Source: Qingshengfaniella alkalisoli
GTDB taxonomy: Bacteria; Pseudomonadota; Alphaproteobacteria; Rhodobacterales; Rhodobacteraceae
Direction: 5' to 3'
DNA: 64,000 bases
Assembly (NCBI RefSeq): GCF_007855645.1
Contig: NZ_CP042261.1
Location: forward strand, 2,127,501-2,191,500
In this document: piece after piece, positions 52,575 to 62,728 of the stretch
Numbering within the stretch: position 1 is the first letter of the stretch
Layout: the number at the start of each line of letters is the position of its first letter
The notes under the pieces: model-generated
Databases searched by the model: none
The model's input: the letters and a program-made list of their open reading frames with translations, nothing else
What the model was told of the DNA's origin: nothing
Position numbers and translations under genes: made by a program

Positions 52575-54059
52575 CTACGCCCAATCGCGGCAGACATATT
52601 TGATGTCGGTGAAAGCCTCCAGGCCGAAGCGGGCGCCTTCACGCGCGATGCCCGATTGCTTCATTCCACCGAAGGGAATTGGCGCGCCGGTAACTTTCGT
52701 GCGGTTCACAGCGACCATCCCGAATTGCAGCGCGCGGCTCAGGCGGTAAATCCGGCGCGGGTCCATCGTGTGCAGATAGGCGACAAGCCCGTACTCGGTG
52801 TCATTGGCGCGGGCGATTACTTCGTCTGCCGTGTCGAATGGGGTGATCGCGGCGACCGGGCCGAAGGTTTCTTCTCGCATGATGAGCGCGTCATCGGAGA
52901 CATCCTTCAGCACAGTTGCCTGGAAGAACAGCGGCCCTTGCGCATCGCGCTGACCACCGGTCATCAGTTTTGCGCCCTTCGCGATCGCGTCCTTGACGTG
53001 TTCTTCCTGCTTGGCGACGGCACCTTCATTCATCAGCGGGCCAAGATCGGGATTGTCCATGCCTGGGCCAAGTGTCAGCGCCGCAGTCGCAGCCGCAAAC
53101 TTCTCGCAGAACGCGTCGTATGCGGGACGCTCGACGAAGAACCGGTTTGCGCCGAGGCAGTCCTGACCCGTGGTCGCGAACTTGGCCTTGATCCCTTCTT
53201 CGACGGCCTGATCCAGATTGGCGCCCTTGAACACGATGAACGGAGCGTGCCCGCCCAGTTCCAGTACCAGCCGTTTCACGGTATCCGCCGATTGGCGATA
53301 GAGCAGCTTGCCGATTTCGGTCGAGCCGGTGAAGGACAGCGCGCGGACGCGCGGGTCGGAGGTCCATGCGGGGACCAGTTCGGACGCGCGGCCGGTGACG
53401 ACGTTGAAAACGCCCGGCGGGAAGCCCGCCCTGCGTGCCAGTTCGGCCAGTGCCAGCGCGGACAATGGCGTTTCGTGCGATGGATGAACAACGACGGTGC
53501 AGCCAGCGGCCAGCGCGGCAGCGGCTTTGCGGGTGATCATCGCCGAGGGGAAGTTCCAGGGTGTGACCAATGCCGCGACGCCGACAGGTTCGCGCCAGAT
53601 CTCGACCTCTGCATCCGGCAGGTGGGACGTCACGTTTTCGATGTTCGGGCGCTTGGCTTCTTCGGCGTAGAATTCGATGAAACTGGCGGCGTAGTCGATT
53701 TCGCCACGCGCCTCGGAAATTGGCTTGCCCTGCTCGGACGTCATGATGCGGGCCAGATCTTCGCGGTGCCCGATAATCAGGTCGTACCACGCCCGCAGCC
53801 GTGCCGCGCGGGATTGAGGCAGCGCGCCGGACCAAGCGGGAAAGACCGCCTGCGCGGCATCAACCGCTTGACGTGCTTGTGCTTCATTCAGCTTGGCAAC
53901 CTCGGCGATTATGTTGCCGTTGGCGGGGTTCATGACAGGTGTGACCGCCTCGGCGTCGATCCATTCATTTCCAATGAACGCACGCGTCTTCATCAGATCC
54001 GGATCGACCAGCATCGCGGCCAAGCCGTCGGGTTGACGTATAGCAGATATCTTGGACAT
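52575..54059 (-). CDS. doeC: Aldehyde dehydrogenase DoeC/Ssd (aspartate-semialdehyde oxidising)
   Basis: A 494-residue NAD(P)-dependent aldehyde dehydrogenase. VTPWNFPSAMITRKAAAALAAG binds the cofactor, SFTGSTEIGKLL is the Gly loop, LELGGHAPFIVF holds the general-base Glu, and TTGQDCLGANRFFVE holds the nucleophilic Cys. It resembles succinate-semialdehyde dehydrogenases; from context it should oxidise aspartate semialdehyde to aspartate. First of a leftward operon. Confidence 0.88.
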   Translation of the reverse strand: MSKISAIRQPDGLAAMLVDPDLMKTRAFIGNEWIDAEAVTPVMNPANGNIIAEVAKLNEAQARQAVDAAQAVFPAWSGALPQSRAARLRAWYDLIIGHREDLARIMTSEQGKPISEARGEIDYAASFIEFYAEEAKRPNIENVTSHLPDAEVEIWREPVGVAALVTPWNFPSAMITRKAAAALAAGCTVVVHPSHETPLSALALAELARRAGFPPGVFNVVTGRASELVPAWTSDPRVRALSFTGSTEIGKLLYRQSADTVKRLVLELGGHAPFIVFKGANLDQAVEEGIKAKFATTGQDCLGANRFFVERPAYDAFCEKFAAATAALTLGPGMDNPDLGPLMNEGAVAKQEEHVKDAIAKGAKLMTGGQRDAQGPLFFQATVLKDVSDDALIMREETFGPVAAITPFDTADEVIARANDTEYGLVAYLHTMDPRRIYRLSRALQFGMVAVNRTKVTGAPIPFGGMKQSGIAREGARFGLEAFTDIKYVCRDWA

Positions 54060-54179
54060 TGCCGAACCTCCTGACTGTGTTGAGTCAGGAATAGCCCGCC
54101 TTCAAAGGAAGAAACTGCTGTGTTTCCGGCGCCGCGTGGAAAGTTCTTCTTTGTTTGTCGGCTTCAGAAGAAAAAAACG

Positions 54180-54677
54180 TCAGTCGATGCGTTTCGGGCG
54201 CAGCAATGCATCAAGGGGCGGCAGGCCGGATGCCTTTACTTCCTTCGTCACGATATAGGTGAAATAACGCTTCAACCCGATCCTTGCAGCCAGTAGATCA
54301 TCGATCAGCGCTTGATAGCTTGCAACGTCGCGCGTGATGACTTGCAGCAGGTAGTCATAGCCGCCACCCAGAGCCCAACAGCCGGTGACTTCTTCGTAGC
54401 GGTCCATGGCGCGTTCAAACGCCTGAAAGTTCTCGGCCTTGTGGCTGTCCAGTTCCGCCATGACGAAGACGACGACATTCGCACCGATCTTGTTGAGGGC
54501 CACATCGGCACGATACCCGCGGATCAGGCCGGCCTGCTCCAGCCGTTTCAGCCGCTGCCAGCATGGCGTGACAGACAAGTTGACTCGCTGGGCAAGGTCG
54601 GTTTTCGAGATCCGCCCCTCGCGGGACAGGACCGTCAGGATCGCGATATCGCGGTCATCTAGAAGGTGGCCTTTCAT
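54180..54677 (-). CDS. doeX: Lrp/AsnC-family regulator DoeX
   Basis: A 165-residue Lrp-type regulator. LDDRDIAILTVLSREGRISKTDLAQRVNLSVTPCWQRLKRLEQAGLIRGY is the N-terminal HTH; the C-terminal RAM ligand domain includes VTGCWALGGGYDYLLQVITRD. Lrp proteins of ectoine clusters (AsnC/DoeX) respond to pathway intermediates. It is divergent from enuR, with starts 57 bp apart, so both share one control region. Confidence 0.9.
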   Translation of the reverse strand: MKGHLLDDRDIAILTVLSREGRISKTDLAQRVNLSVTPCWQRLKRLEQAGLIRGYRADVALNKIGANVVVFVMAELDSHKAENFQAFERAMDRYEEVTGCWALGGGYDYLLQVITRDVASYQALIDDLLAARIGLKRYFTYIVTKEVKASGLPPLDALLRPKRID

Positions 54678-54734
54678 CCGCGCTATTGTCCTGTCCGGTT
54701 ACCCCTTGTCAATTGTCCTGACTTTCCGAATGCT

Positions 54735-56135
54735 ATGGTCATGTCAATCTGGCCACCGGAAAAAGGGAGCTTGCGGCGTCCCGCTTATCGTTCCCTGTCG
54801 CAAACCCTGCTTGCCGCCATCGAGGCCGGGGAACTGAAGCCGGGTGATCAACTGCCCACCCATCGTGATCTCGCATTTCGTCTGGGGCTGTCCGTTCAGA
54901 CGGTCAGCCGCGCCTATGAGGAATTGATCCGGTTGGATGTGATCGAAGGCGGGGTCGGGCGTGGCACATTCGTGCGGACTGCGCCTGGGATGCGGGGGCC
55001 GTCGTCACCCTATCACCGGATCGACAGTAGCGACCCGATTATCGACTGCTCGATGCTGACGCCTGTTCTGTCCGACCTGCATATCGAGAGGTTTCAGGAC
55101 ACCCTGCGCGACATGGCAGATGGCTTGCCTCCGGAGACCTTGTTCAGCTTTCGCCCGCGCAAGGCGCTTTGGTCGCATGCGATGCGTGGTGTGGAATGGC
55201 TGCGCTATTGCGGGATTAGGACACAGGCATCGCTGGTGATCCCGACCAATGGCAACAGCGCCGCGATGACCGTGGCCTTGATGACGGCGGCGTCGCAGGG
55301 TGATCTGATCATGACTGAAGAGCTGTGCCACCATACTCTCGCCGCGCTGATCCGGTATCTTGGGATGCGTCATGCAACAGTCCCCAGTGATGAGGGGGGA
55401 ATTGATCTGGCGGCGTTGGACCGGTTTTGTGCTGGTCGTGCGGTCAAGGCCCTTTATATCTTGCCTTCTGGCCTTGGTCCGACGGGGCGCGTGATGCCGG
55501 CGGAACGACGGCGGGAGCTTGGCGAACTTGCTCGCAAGCACGGTTTCCTGATCATTGAAAACGATGCCTGCGGACCCATTGACGCCCGTCGGCCGGCGCC
55601 TGTCGCCAGCTTCGCGCCCGAGCGGAGTTTCTATCACACAGGCTTTTCCAAATGTCTGCTGCCGGGGCTTCGATTGGGTTATCTGGTGGTGCCGGAAGCT
55701 TTTGAGGCGGCGGCAAGTAGCCGCAACCTCGCCGTTCAGTGGATGGCCACACCGCTGATGGCGGAGATTGCGTCGCGATGGGTCGATAGTGGCACGGCAC
55801 TCGAATTGCTTCGCTGGCAGCGCAGCGCGCTGGCGCGACGCAATGCGATAGCGGCAAAACGGCTGGAGGAATTCGATATCCGCGCCAGGCCCCGTGGCCT
55901 GCATGTTTGGCTGCCTCTGTCCGAAGGTTGGACGGAGGACAGTTTCGTGACCCGCGCCCGGCTGCAGGGGGTGGCGGTCGCGCCGGGAAGCTCGTTCTCG
56001 ATGACAGAAAATCCTGCTGAGAAGGGGTTGCGAATATGCCTTGGTGCGCCGGATGAAAAGGCGCTGGATCACGGCCTGTCAGTAGTTGCGAGACTGGCGA
56101 AATCGGGCGGAGAACCGTCCTTCCTGACGATTTGA
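54735..56135 (+). CDS. enuR: MocR/PdxR-type regulator EnuR of ectoine catabolism
   Basis: A 466-residue fusion: GntR-type winged helix (about 15-85; LKPGDQLPTHRDLAFRLGLSVQTVSRAYEEL) joined to an aminotransferase-like PLP domain. The PLP Lys is in GFSKCLLPGLRLGY (Lys306 counting from 54735). In Ruegeria pomeroyi EnuR is a repressor whose PLP reacts with alpha-ADABA or DAB. ATG 54735 is chosen; 54741 is equally possible. The uehABC operon follows. Confidence 0.92.
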   Translation: MVMSIWPPEKGSLRRPAYRSLSQTLLAAIEAGELKPGDQLPTHRDLAFRLGLSVQTVSRAYEELIRLDVIEGGVGRGTFVRTAPGMRGPSSPYHRIDSSDPIIDCSMLTPVLSDLHIERFQDTLRDMADGLPPETLFSFRPRKALWSHAMRGVEWLRYCGIRTQASLVIPTNGNSAAMTVALMTAASQGDLIMTEELCHHTLAALIRYLGMRHATVPSDEGGIDLAALDRFCAGRAVKALYILPSGLGPTGRVMPAERRRELGELARKHGFLIIENDACGPIDARRPAPVASFAPERSFYHTGFSKCLLPGLRLGYLVVPEAFEAAASSRNLAVQWMATPLMAEIASRWVDSGTALELLRWQRSALARRNAIAAKRLEEFDIRARPRGLHVWLPLSEGWTEDSFVTRARLQGVAVAPGSSFSMTENPAEKGLRICLGAPDEKALDHGLSVVARLAKSGGEPSFLTI

Positions 56136-56470
56136 CCCACTGAAAACTTGTCCGGGTGCATGAATTCCGGCCGTGAACAGCGCCGGGATTGCCGGTTATC
56201 GACCTACTTGGGGTCAAAAATTGTCATGATTTAATTATCAGATTGACACGATTTTATACCGCTCTCATGCTTCCATCCATTGAGTGGCCGCCTGTGCAGG
56301 CCGAATATCGCCTGCCCGCATGACACCTACCGGGCGCAAGGTGTCTGAAGGCCATTCGGACGAGTAGAAACCCGCCGTTCGCCCGGCTTCTCGGCGGGAA
56401 AGGGAGCCGCTTGACCTTACTGCCGTTGGGTTTGGGTTGGACTCTTGTACGACAACAGGAAGGAGAAATT
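56136..56470. other. Control region between enuR and uehA
   Basis: 335 bp without a gene. It holds nested inverted repeats at 56222-56248 (separate entry), a TTGACA at 56243-56248 that may be a -35, and the AAGGAGA ribosome site of uehA at about 56460. Confidence 0.6.
56222..56248. promoter_or_regulatory. Candidate EnuR operator upstream of uehA
   Basis: TGTCA (56222-56226) and TGACA (56244-56248) are inverted copies; nested inside, TGAT (56227-56230) and ATCA (56237-56240) are inverted too, around an AT-rich centre. The right arm overlaps TTGACA. Binding by EnuR is inferred from symmetry and position. Confidence 0.4.
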
Positions 56471-57490
56471 ATGACTCCCGTTAAAACATTGCTCGCAGGA
56501 GCAACGGCCGCAGTTGCACTGGTTGCCAGCATGGGGGCGGCTTCGGCTGACACTTGGCGTTACGCGTTCGAGGAAGCTCTGGACGAGGTTCAGGGTATAT
56601 TCGCGCAGAAGTTCAAGGAAGAGATCGAGGCCAATTCCGATCACGAGGTCCAGCTTTTCCCCTATGGCACGCTAGGTGAATCCGCTGACACGATGGAGCA
56701 GGCCCAAGCCGGTATCCTTCAGTTCGTGGACCAGTCACCGGGCTTCACTGGATCGCTGATCCCTGAAGCGCAGGTCTTCTTCGTGCCTTACATGCTGCCG
56801 CAGGACACTGACGCGCTGTATGACTTCTTCCGGAATTCGAAGGCCATCCACGAAATGTTCCCGCCGCTCTATGCGGAGCAGGGGCTGGAACTGCTGACGA
56901 TGTTCCCCGAGGGCGAAGTCGCCATGACCACGAAGGAGCCGGTGACAAGCCCGGAGGATCTTGACGAGGTCAAGTTCCGCGTGATGACCAACCCGCTGTT
57001 GGTGGAAAGCTATCAGGCCTTTGGTGCGACGCCGACGCCGCTGCCTTGGGGCGAGGTCTATGGCGGTCTTCAGACCAACATCATTCAGGGCCAGGAGAAC
57101 CCGGTGTTCTTCATCGAGTCCACGAAGATGTACGAAGTTACAGATCACATCACCTTCACCGGCCACAACAATTTCACCACTGCTGTGATGGCCAACAAGG
57201 AGTTCTATGACGGCTTGTCCGAGGAAGACCAGAAGGTTGTTCAGGACGCGATCGACGTCGCATTCGAGCATATCCTCGATTATCAGTCCAACCTTCAGGA
57301 AGAAGGACTGGCCGCGATTAAGGAAGCTAAGCCGGGCATTGAAATCACGGTGCTGACCGAAGAACAGCGCCAGCCCTTCATGGATGCCGCGGCCTCGGTT
57401 GAAGAGACCTTCATCGAGATGACCGGCGACAGCGGCAAGGCGATCCTTGACCAGATGAAAGCGGACATTGAAGCCGCCACTGGCAGCTAA
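56471..57490 (+). CDS. uehA: TRAP transporter substrate-binding protein UehA (ectoines)
   Basis: A 339-residue periplasmic DctP-type protein. A signal peptide ends at ASA|D, then [91 protein letters not shown] (the SBP fingerprint with the carboxylate-binding Arg). It should capture ectoine and hydroxyectoine. ATG 56471 follows AAGGAGA. Confidence 0.93.
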   Translation: MTPVKTLLAGATAAVALVASMGAASADTWRYAFEEALDEVQGIFAQKFKEEIEANSDHEVQLFPYGTLGESADTMEQAQAGILQFVDQSPGFTGSLIPEAQVFFVPYMLPQDTDALYDFFRNSKAIHEMFPPLYAEQGLELLTMFPEGEVAMTTKEPVTSPEDLDEVKFRVMTNPLLVESYQAFGATPTPLPWGEVYGGLQTNIIQGQENPVFFIESTKMYEVTDHITFTGHNNFTTAVMANKEFYDGLSEEDQKVVQDAIDVAFEHILDYQSNLQEEGLAAIKEAKPGIEITVLTEEQRQPFMDAAASVEETFIEMTGDSGKAILDQMKADIEAATGS

Positions 57491-57564
57491 AACCTATCCA
57501 TTCAAAGGCGTGCGCGGGAAACTGCGCGCGCCCAATCGAATTTTCAGCGCAAGGGGGTTCGCCC

Positions 57565-58197
57565 TTGAACGATTCAGAACATCACGACTCGCAGCTCCAG
57601 TCGCAAACGGAGACAACCACGACCGATGACGAGGAATTGGGAGCCTATGTTTCCGACCTGCCGGGCATTCTTGGCACCATAGACACGGCGATCAGCCGCG
57701 TGGAGTCCGTTCTTCTTGCGGCGGGCGTTCTGCTGATGGCCTTGAACACGGTTTCAAACGTTGTCGGCCGCTTTGTATTCCAAAGTAGCATTTACTTTTC
57801 CGAAGAACTGAACCGCATTTTGATCATCCTGATTACCTTTGCGGGCATCAGCTACGCCGCGCGACATGGGCGGCATATCCGGATGTCGGCGATCTATGAC
57901 GAACTGCCGACAAAGCCACGCAAACTGCTGACGATCATCATCGCGCTGGTGACGGCGGTCTTCATGTTCGGGCTGGCGTGGTACTCGTTCCAATACGTTC
58001 TGACATTGCAATCGCGAGGTCGCGTTCTGCCTTCCCTGCAAATCCCGAACTGGATCATCTTTGTCTGGGTGCCGGTGGGCTTCCTGATGACCGGCCTGCA
58101 ATACGCGCTGACCGCGATCAAGAACATGATCGAGAAAGATATCTACCTGTCCACGAATGTGCTGGAGGGCTACAGCAACGACGAGATGGAGATCTGA
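57565..58197 (+). CDS. uehB: TRAP transporter small permease UehB (DctQ)
   Basis: A 210-residue membrane protein. The N-terminal 40 residues are polar and acidic, then four helices with [26 protein letters not shown] in the second loop, the DctQ signature. It starts with TTG at 57565 after AAGGGGG and lies 3 bp before uehC. Bridges the binding protein and the large subunit. Confidence 0.93.
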   Translation: MNDSEHHDSQLQSQTETTTTDDEELGAYVSDLPGILGTIDTAISRVESVLLAAGVLLMALNTVSNVVGRFVFQSSIYFSEELNRILIILITFAGISYAARHGRHIRMSAIYDELPTKPRKLLTIIIALVTAVFMFGLAWYSFQYVLTLQSRGRVLPSLQIPNWIIFVWVPVGFLMTGLQYALTAIKNMIEKDIYLSTNVLEGYSNDEMEI

Positions 58198-58200
58198 TCC

Positions 58201-59487
58201 ATGGCCATAACCATTTTCTCCATCATGATCGTGCTGTTGCTGCTGGGCTTCCCGATGATGATCCCGCTGATCGTGGGGTCGTTCGTCGGATTCTATTCGC
58301 TGTTCGGCGGATTTGGGCAGTTGGAAACCATGGTCCAGCAGATACTGGCGGGCATCCGGCCCGCGTCCCTGATCGCCGTGCCGATGTTCATCTTCGCTGC
58401 CGATATCATGACGCGTGGCGAGTCGGCGGGACGTCTGATCGATCTGGTGATGTCTTTCGTCGGACACATCAAGGGTGGTCTGGCGGTCTCCACGGCGGCG
58501 GCTTGTACGATGTTCGGCGCGGTATCCGGGTCCACGCAGGCCACGGTGGTTGCTATCGGTGGTCCTCTGCGTCCGCGCATGCAGAAGGCGGGGTATAAGG
58601 ACAGTTTCATTCTGGCGCTGATCGTGAACTCGTCGGACATCGCGTTCCTGATTCCCCCGTCCATCGGGATGATCATCTATGGCGTTGTGTCGAACACGTC
58701 GATTTCGGAACTGTTCATCGCTGGTGTAGGTCCGGGTTTGCTGATTCTGCTGCTCTTTTCGATCTACTCCTACATCTATGCTGTACGGAACAACGTGCCC
58801 ACCGAGCCGAAAACCAGCTGGCGCCATCGTCTGGTCGCAGTGCGCAATGCGTTGTGGCCGTTGGGGTTCCCGCTCATTATTATCGGCGGCATTTACGGCG
58901 GTATCTTCAGTCCGACGGAAGCCGCAGCCGCCTGTGTGCTGTATGCGCTGGTACTGGAAGTGGTGATTTTTCGGACGCTTGATCTGAAGGGCGTTTATAA
59001 CACCGCTAAATCAACGGGCCTTATCACCGCGGTCGTGTTTATCCTCGTCGGAGCGGGCGCCGCTTTTTCCTATGTGATTTCCTTCGCTCAGATACCGCAG
59101 CAGGTGCTTGGTGCCATCGGGATCGACGAGATGGGGCAAATCGGTGTGCTGTTCGTCATTTCGATCGCCTTCTTCATCGGCTGTATGTTTGTTGACCCGA
59201 TTGTCGTGATTCTTGTGTTCGTGCCGATCTTCGCGCCGGTCGTGGAAACCCTTGGTATCGACCCGGTTTTGGTCGGTACGCTGGTTGTGCTTCAGGTTGC
59301 CATCGGTTCCGCGACGCCGCCTTTCGGATGCGATATCTTTACGGCCATTGCGGTCTTTAAACGTCCCTACATCGAGGTTATCCGCGGGACACCACCGTTC
59401 ATCGCGATTCTTCTGTCGGTGTCGGTGGCTCTCATCTTTTTCCCGCAGATCGCCTTGTTCCTGCGCGATCTGGCCTTTGCCAAGTAA
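58201..59487 (+). CDS. uehC: TRAP transporter large permease UehC (DctM)
   Basis: A 428-residue protein of about twelve helices. PMFIFAADIMTRGESAGRLIDLVMSFVGHIKGGLAVSTAAACTMFGAVSGSTQATVVAIGG, AFLIPPSIGMIIYGVVSNTSISELFIAGVGPG and IFSPTEAAAACVLYAL are DctM hallmarks. It forms the Na+-coupled import channel. Confidence 0.95.
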   Translation: MAITIFSIMIVLLLLGFPMMIPLIVGSFVGFYSLFGGFGQLETMVQQILAGIRPASLIAVPMFIFAADIMTRGESAGRLIDLVMSFVGHIKGGLAVSTAAACTMFGAVSGSTQATVVAIGGPLRPRMQKAGYKDSFILALIVNSSDIAFLIPPSIGMIIYGVVSNTSISELFIAGVGPGLLILLLFSIYSYIYAVRNNVPTEPKTSWRHRLVAVRNALWPLGFPLIIIGGIYGGIFSPTEAAAACVLYALVLEVVIFRTLDLKGVYNTAKSTGLITAVVFILVGAGAAFSYVISFAQIPQQVLGAIGIDEMGQIGVLFVISIAFFIGCMFVDPIVVILVFVPIFAPVVETLGIDPVLVGTLVVLQVAIGSATPPFGCDIFTAIAVFKRPYIEVIRGTPPFIAILLSVSVALIFFPQIALFLRDLAFAK

Positions 59488-59496
59488 GGAGCGATC

Positions 59497-59934
59497 ATGT
59501 TTGATAACATCCTCGTACCCTTCGACGGGTCAGTGGGCGCTGAACGCGCGCTTCGCAAGGCGGCGGAACTGGCCAAGGCCAGTGACGCCAACCTGTGTGT
59601 TCTGACCGTCTTTCGCCACCATTCGATGTTGGAAGCGTCGTTTTCCATGGTGCGCCCTAACGATCCGGGCAACATGGATGACATCATGCGGAGCGCGGCG
59701 CGGGATGTGGCCGAGACTGCCAAGAACCTCGCGAAGGAGGCTGGCGTCGAAAAGGTGCGCGCGTTTGTCAAATCGGGTCATGCCTCGCGCACAATCGTGG
59801 GGTTTGCCAAGGAACACGACATTGACCTGATCGTCATCGGTTCGCGTGGGCTCGGGTCGGTCGAGGGTTATCTGCTCGGCAGTGTGTCGCATAAGGTGAC
59901 AGGGCTTGCGCGCTGCCCGGTCATGGTCGTGTGA
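59497..59934 (+). CDS. usp: Universal stress protein of the ectoine TRAP operon
   Basis: A 145-residue UspA fold: MFDNILVPFDGSVGAERALRKAAELA and the ATP loop DLIVIGSRGLGSVEGYLLGSVSHKV (G-2x-G-9x-GS). The homologous TeaD of Halomonas binds ATP and limits ectoine uptake. It starts 9 bp after uehC and ends 3 bp before eutA. Confidence 0.93.
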   Translation: MFDNILVPFDGSVGAERALRKAAELAKASDANLCVLTVFRHHSMLEASFSMVRPNDPGNMDDIMRSAARDVAETAKNLAKEAGVEKVRAFVKSGHASRTIVGFAKEHDIDLIVIGSRGLGSVEGYLLGSVSHKVTGLARCPVMVV

Positions 59935-59937
59935 CTC

Positions 59938-60714
59938 ATGCCGGCGTCTCATATCACCGTTGCGACCCAGCCACCTGAACTGACGGCCGAAGATATCACC
60001 CGGTTCGGGCTGATCGCGTTGTCCACCGATCTGACGATCGAGGGGGATGCGCGGCGCGTGCTGCCTGACGACGTAGCGCTTCATGTAAACCGGATCGAGT
60101 TCGCCAACCCGACCACGCCAGAAAACCTCGCAGCAATGGCGCCGCGTTTGACGCAGGCGGCATCGCTCGTCGTTCCGGATCAGCCGCTCGCAGCCATCGG
60201 GTTCGGATGCACATCGGGGTCTGCGGTCATTGGTGACGCCGAAATGGATCACGCTGTCGCTGTGGCGCGTCCGGGTGTTCCGCTTGTCACGCCAGCGCGC
60301 GCAGCACGACAGGCGTTCGACGAACTTGGCGCGCGCCGGATCGCGGTGATGACGCCCTATCTGCCGGAGACGACAGCCGCTCTGAACGGGTATTTCGAAA
60401 GTCATGGTGTCAACGTGGTGCGCGCTCATTGCCTTGGCATCGGGAGCGATCAGATCATGGGCCGGATCACCTATGACAGTATTGTCGAAGCGGCGGTTTC
60501 GGCAGATGTGCCGGAGGCGGACGCCGTGTTTCTGTCATGCACCTCTTTGCCTGCCATGCCCGTGATCGAACGGATCGAGGCGCGTATCGGTAAGCCAGTC
60601 CTGAGCTCGAACCAGGTTACGTTCTGGGCCATGTTGCGCGCGGCCGGATTGACGGCCAGACCCGGCTATGGCTGCCTGTTGGCTAGGTTGAAAGAAGGTG
60701 ACGACGCCGCATGA
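59938..60714 (+). CDS. eutA: Ectoine utilisation protein EutA (Asp/Glu racemase fold)
   Basis: A 258-residue protein of the Asp/Glu/hydantoin racemase family. The two catalytic-type cysteines are in GFGCTSGSAVIGD and FLSCTSLPAMPVIE; TPYLPETTAALNGYFESHGV is conserved. With EutB and EutC it is thought to convert 5-hydroxyectoine to ectoine, probably through a stereochemical change. Overlaps eutB by 4 bp. Confidence 0.9.
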   Translation: MPASHITVATQPPELTAEDITRFGLIALSTDLTIEGDARRVLPDDVALHVNRIEFANPTTPENLAAMAPRLTQAASLVVPDQPLAAIGFGCTSGSAVIGDAEMDHAVAVARPGVPLVTPARAARQAFDELGARRIAVMTPYLPETTAALNGYFESHGVNVVRAHCLGIGSDQIMGRITYDSIVEAAVSADVPEADAVFLSCTSLPAMPVIERIEARIGKPVLSSNQVTFWAMLRAAGLTARPGYGCLLARLKEGDDAA

Positions 60715-61697
60715 CGGTGACGATTGCGGATATCCAAGCGGCCCGAACGCGCATTGACGGGACGATCCGCGATACACCTTGCGAGCAGTCATCACGTCTT
60801 TCCGAAATCGTTGGTGCTCCCGTATGGCTGAAGATGGAGCATCTTCAGCATACCGGTGCATTCAAGCTGCGCGGGGCGGCGAATACAGTGTTGCAACTGT
60901 CTGACGATGAGCGCGCGCGTGGGGTGACCGCCGCGTCGACCGGCAATCATGGCCGGGCGTTGGCGTATGCGGCCCGTCAGGCCGGTGCCCGCTGCGTAAT
61001 TTGCCTGTCACATCTGGTTCCGCAGAACAAGGCTGATGCCGTCCGCGCGCTTGGTGCGGAGGTTCGTATCGTGGGGCAATCGCAGGACGATGCCCAGGAG
61101 GAGGTTGACCGGCTTGTTGCCGAAGACGGCATGATCATGGTTCCGCCGTTCGACGATCCGCGTGTTATCGCGGGACAGGGAACGCTGGGATTGGAGATGC
61201 TGGAACAGATGCCCGATCTGGGCACTGTCGCAATAGGGCTGTCTGGCGGCGGGTTGCTGGGCGGGATTGCCGTGGCTCTCAAGGCACAAAACCCGGACAT
61301 CCGCGTCACCGGCGTGTGTATGGAGCGGGGCGCTGCCATGAGCGATAGCCTGCGGGCAGGTCATCCGGTCCCTTGTAACGAGCTTCCGACACTGGCAGAT
61401 TCTCTGGGAGGCGGCATCGGCTTGCAGAACCGCCATAGCTTCGCGCTTGTGCGCGACCTCATTGATGACGTGATCCTGTTGACCGAGGCGGAAATCGCCG
61501 CCGGTATTCGTCACTGCTACTGGCAGGACCGTCAGATTGTCGAAGGTGCCGCTGCCGTGGGCGTTGCTGCTGTTCTTGCGGGCAAGTTGACATCTGAAGT
61601 GCCGTTGGGCCTTTTGCTAAGTGGCGGAAACATAGACATGAACCTGCACCACCGGATCATCTCGGGGGAGGATGTCAATCTGACGAAGGAGGGATAG
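60711..61697 (+). CDS. eutB: Hydroxyectoine utilisation dehydratase EutB
   Basis: A 328-residue PLP fold-type II enzyme. WLKMEHLQHTGAFKLRGAANT has the PLP Lys, STGNHGRALAYAARQAGA the substrate loop, GLSGGGLLGGIAVAL the phosphate loop. Similar to threonine dehydratase; the role in removing the hydroxyl of hydroxyectoine is inferred from cluster studies. Coupled to eutA. Confidence 0.92.
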   Translation: MTVTIADIQAARTRIDGTIRDTPCEQSSRLSEIVGAPVWLKMEHLQHTGAFKLRGAANTVLQLSDDERARGVTAASTGNHGRALAYAARQAGARCVICLSHLVPQNKADAVRALGAEVRIVGQSQDDAQEEVDRLVAEDGMIMVPPFDDPRVIAGQGTLGLEMLEQMPDLGTVAIGLSGGGLLGGIAVALKAQNPDIRVTGVCMERGAAMSDSLRAGHPVPCNELPTLADSLGGGIGLQNRHSFALVRDLIDDVILLTEAEIAAGIRHCYWQDRQIVEGAAAVGVAAVLAGKLTSEVPLGLLLSGGNIDMNLHHRIISGEDVNLTKEG

Positions 61698-61700
61698 GCC

Positions 61701-62693
61701 ATGCCAGAGATCCGTATTCTGACGGAATCCGAACTGCGCGATCTGGTGATACTCGATCTCGCCGCGATAAATTGCGTGGAGGGGGCGTTCCGGTCGCTGG
61801 CGTCAGGTAATGTCGTGATGCCGCCGGTCCTGTCCATGGCTATCCCCGACCATCACGGCGAAGTCGATGTTAAAACGGCCTATGTGCCGGACCTGCCGAG
61901 CTTTGCGATCAAGGTGTCACCCGGTTTCTTCAACAATCCGCAGATTGGCCTGCCATCCACATCGGGGCTGATGATGCTGTTTTCCACGTCAACCGGCGTG
62001 TTGGAATCTTTGCTACTGGACAATGGCTATTTAACTGATGTCCGAACCGCAGCGGCCGGTGCGGTCGCCGCGCGCCACCTGTCGCGCGAAGATGCCGCCA
62101 CCGCCTGCGTCATCGGTGCAGGTGTTCAGGCGCGGTTGCAACTGAAGGCGCTGACGCTTGTGCGACCGATCAAGCAAGCGGTGATCTGGGCGCGCGACCC
62201 GGCCAAGGCGGAGGTGATGGCGGAAGACATGCGCGCCGACCTTGGTTTAGATGTCGTTGTTGCGGCAAAGGCTGAAACGGCAGTTGCAGCCGCCGATATC
62301 GTGGTGACGACAACACCCGCCACCGATCCGGTAGTGCTGCCAGAATGGTTGATCCCCGGCCAGCACATCACCGCGATGGGGTCCGACCAACCGGGAAAGA
62401 ACGAACTGGCACCGGGGTGTTTTCAGCGTGCGGATCTGTATGTATCCGATCGACTGTCGCAGACCCGCAAGATGGGAGAACTGCGATCCGTGATCGAGGC
62501 CGGGCTGGTGTCCGGTGTTGAGGTGTTCCCCGAGCTTGGAGACATTGTTGCTGGTGCCGCGGAGGGACGATCATCGCCGGAACAGATCACAATTGCCGAT
62601 CTGACCGGAACCGGCGTGCAGGACACAGCCATTGCCATCTTTGCTCGAGCGCGCGCCGAAGCCGCGTCCGCGGGCACCGAATTTAAGACCTAA
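61701..62693 (+). CDS. eutC: Ectoine utilisation protein EutC (ornithine cyclodeaminase/mu-crystallin fold)
   Basis: A 330-residue protein. YVPDLPSFAIKVSPGFFNNPQIGLPSTSGLMMLFSTSTGVLESLLLDNGYLTDVRTAAAGAVAARHL is the family core, ACVIGAGVQARLQLKALTLV the NAD-binding Rossmann loop, and HITAMGSDQPGKNEL the conserved Asp region. Completes the EutABC set; starts 3 bp after eutB. Confidence 0.93.
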   Translation: MPEIRILTESELRDLVILDLAAINCVEGAFRSLASGNVVMPPVLSMAIPDHHGEVDVKTAYVPDLPSFAIKVSPGFFNNPQIGLPSTSGLMMLFSTSTGVLESLLLDNGYLTDVRTAAAGAVAARHLSREDAATACVIGAGVQARLQLKALTLVRPIKQAVIWARDPAKAEVMAEDMRADLGLDVVVAAKAETAVAAADIVVTTTPATDPVVLPEWLIPGQHITAMGSDQPGKNELAPGCFQRADLYVSDRLSQTRKMGELRSVIEAGLVSGVEVFPELGDIVAGAAEGRSSPEQITIADLTGTGVQDTAIAIFARARAEAASAGTEFKT

Positions 62694-62728
62694 GACAATT
62701 TACAACCCCGAGCGAGAAGGAATAGGCC

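Noticed and set aside
52656-54074. A 472-codon plus-strand frame opposite doeC
   Set aside because: Antisense to an aldehyde dehydrogenase with all catalytic motifs; no domain in the product.
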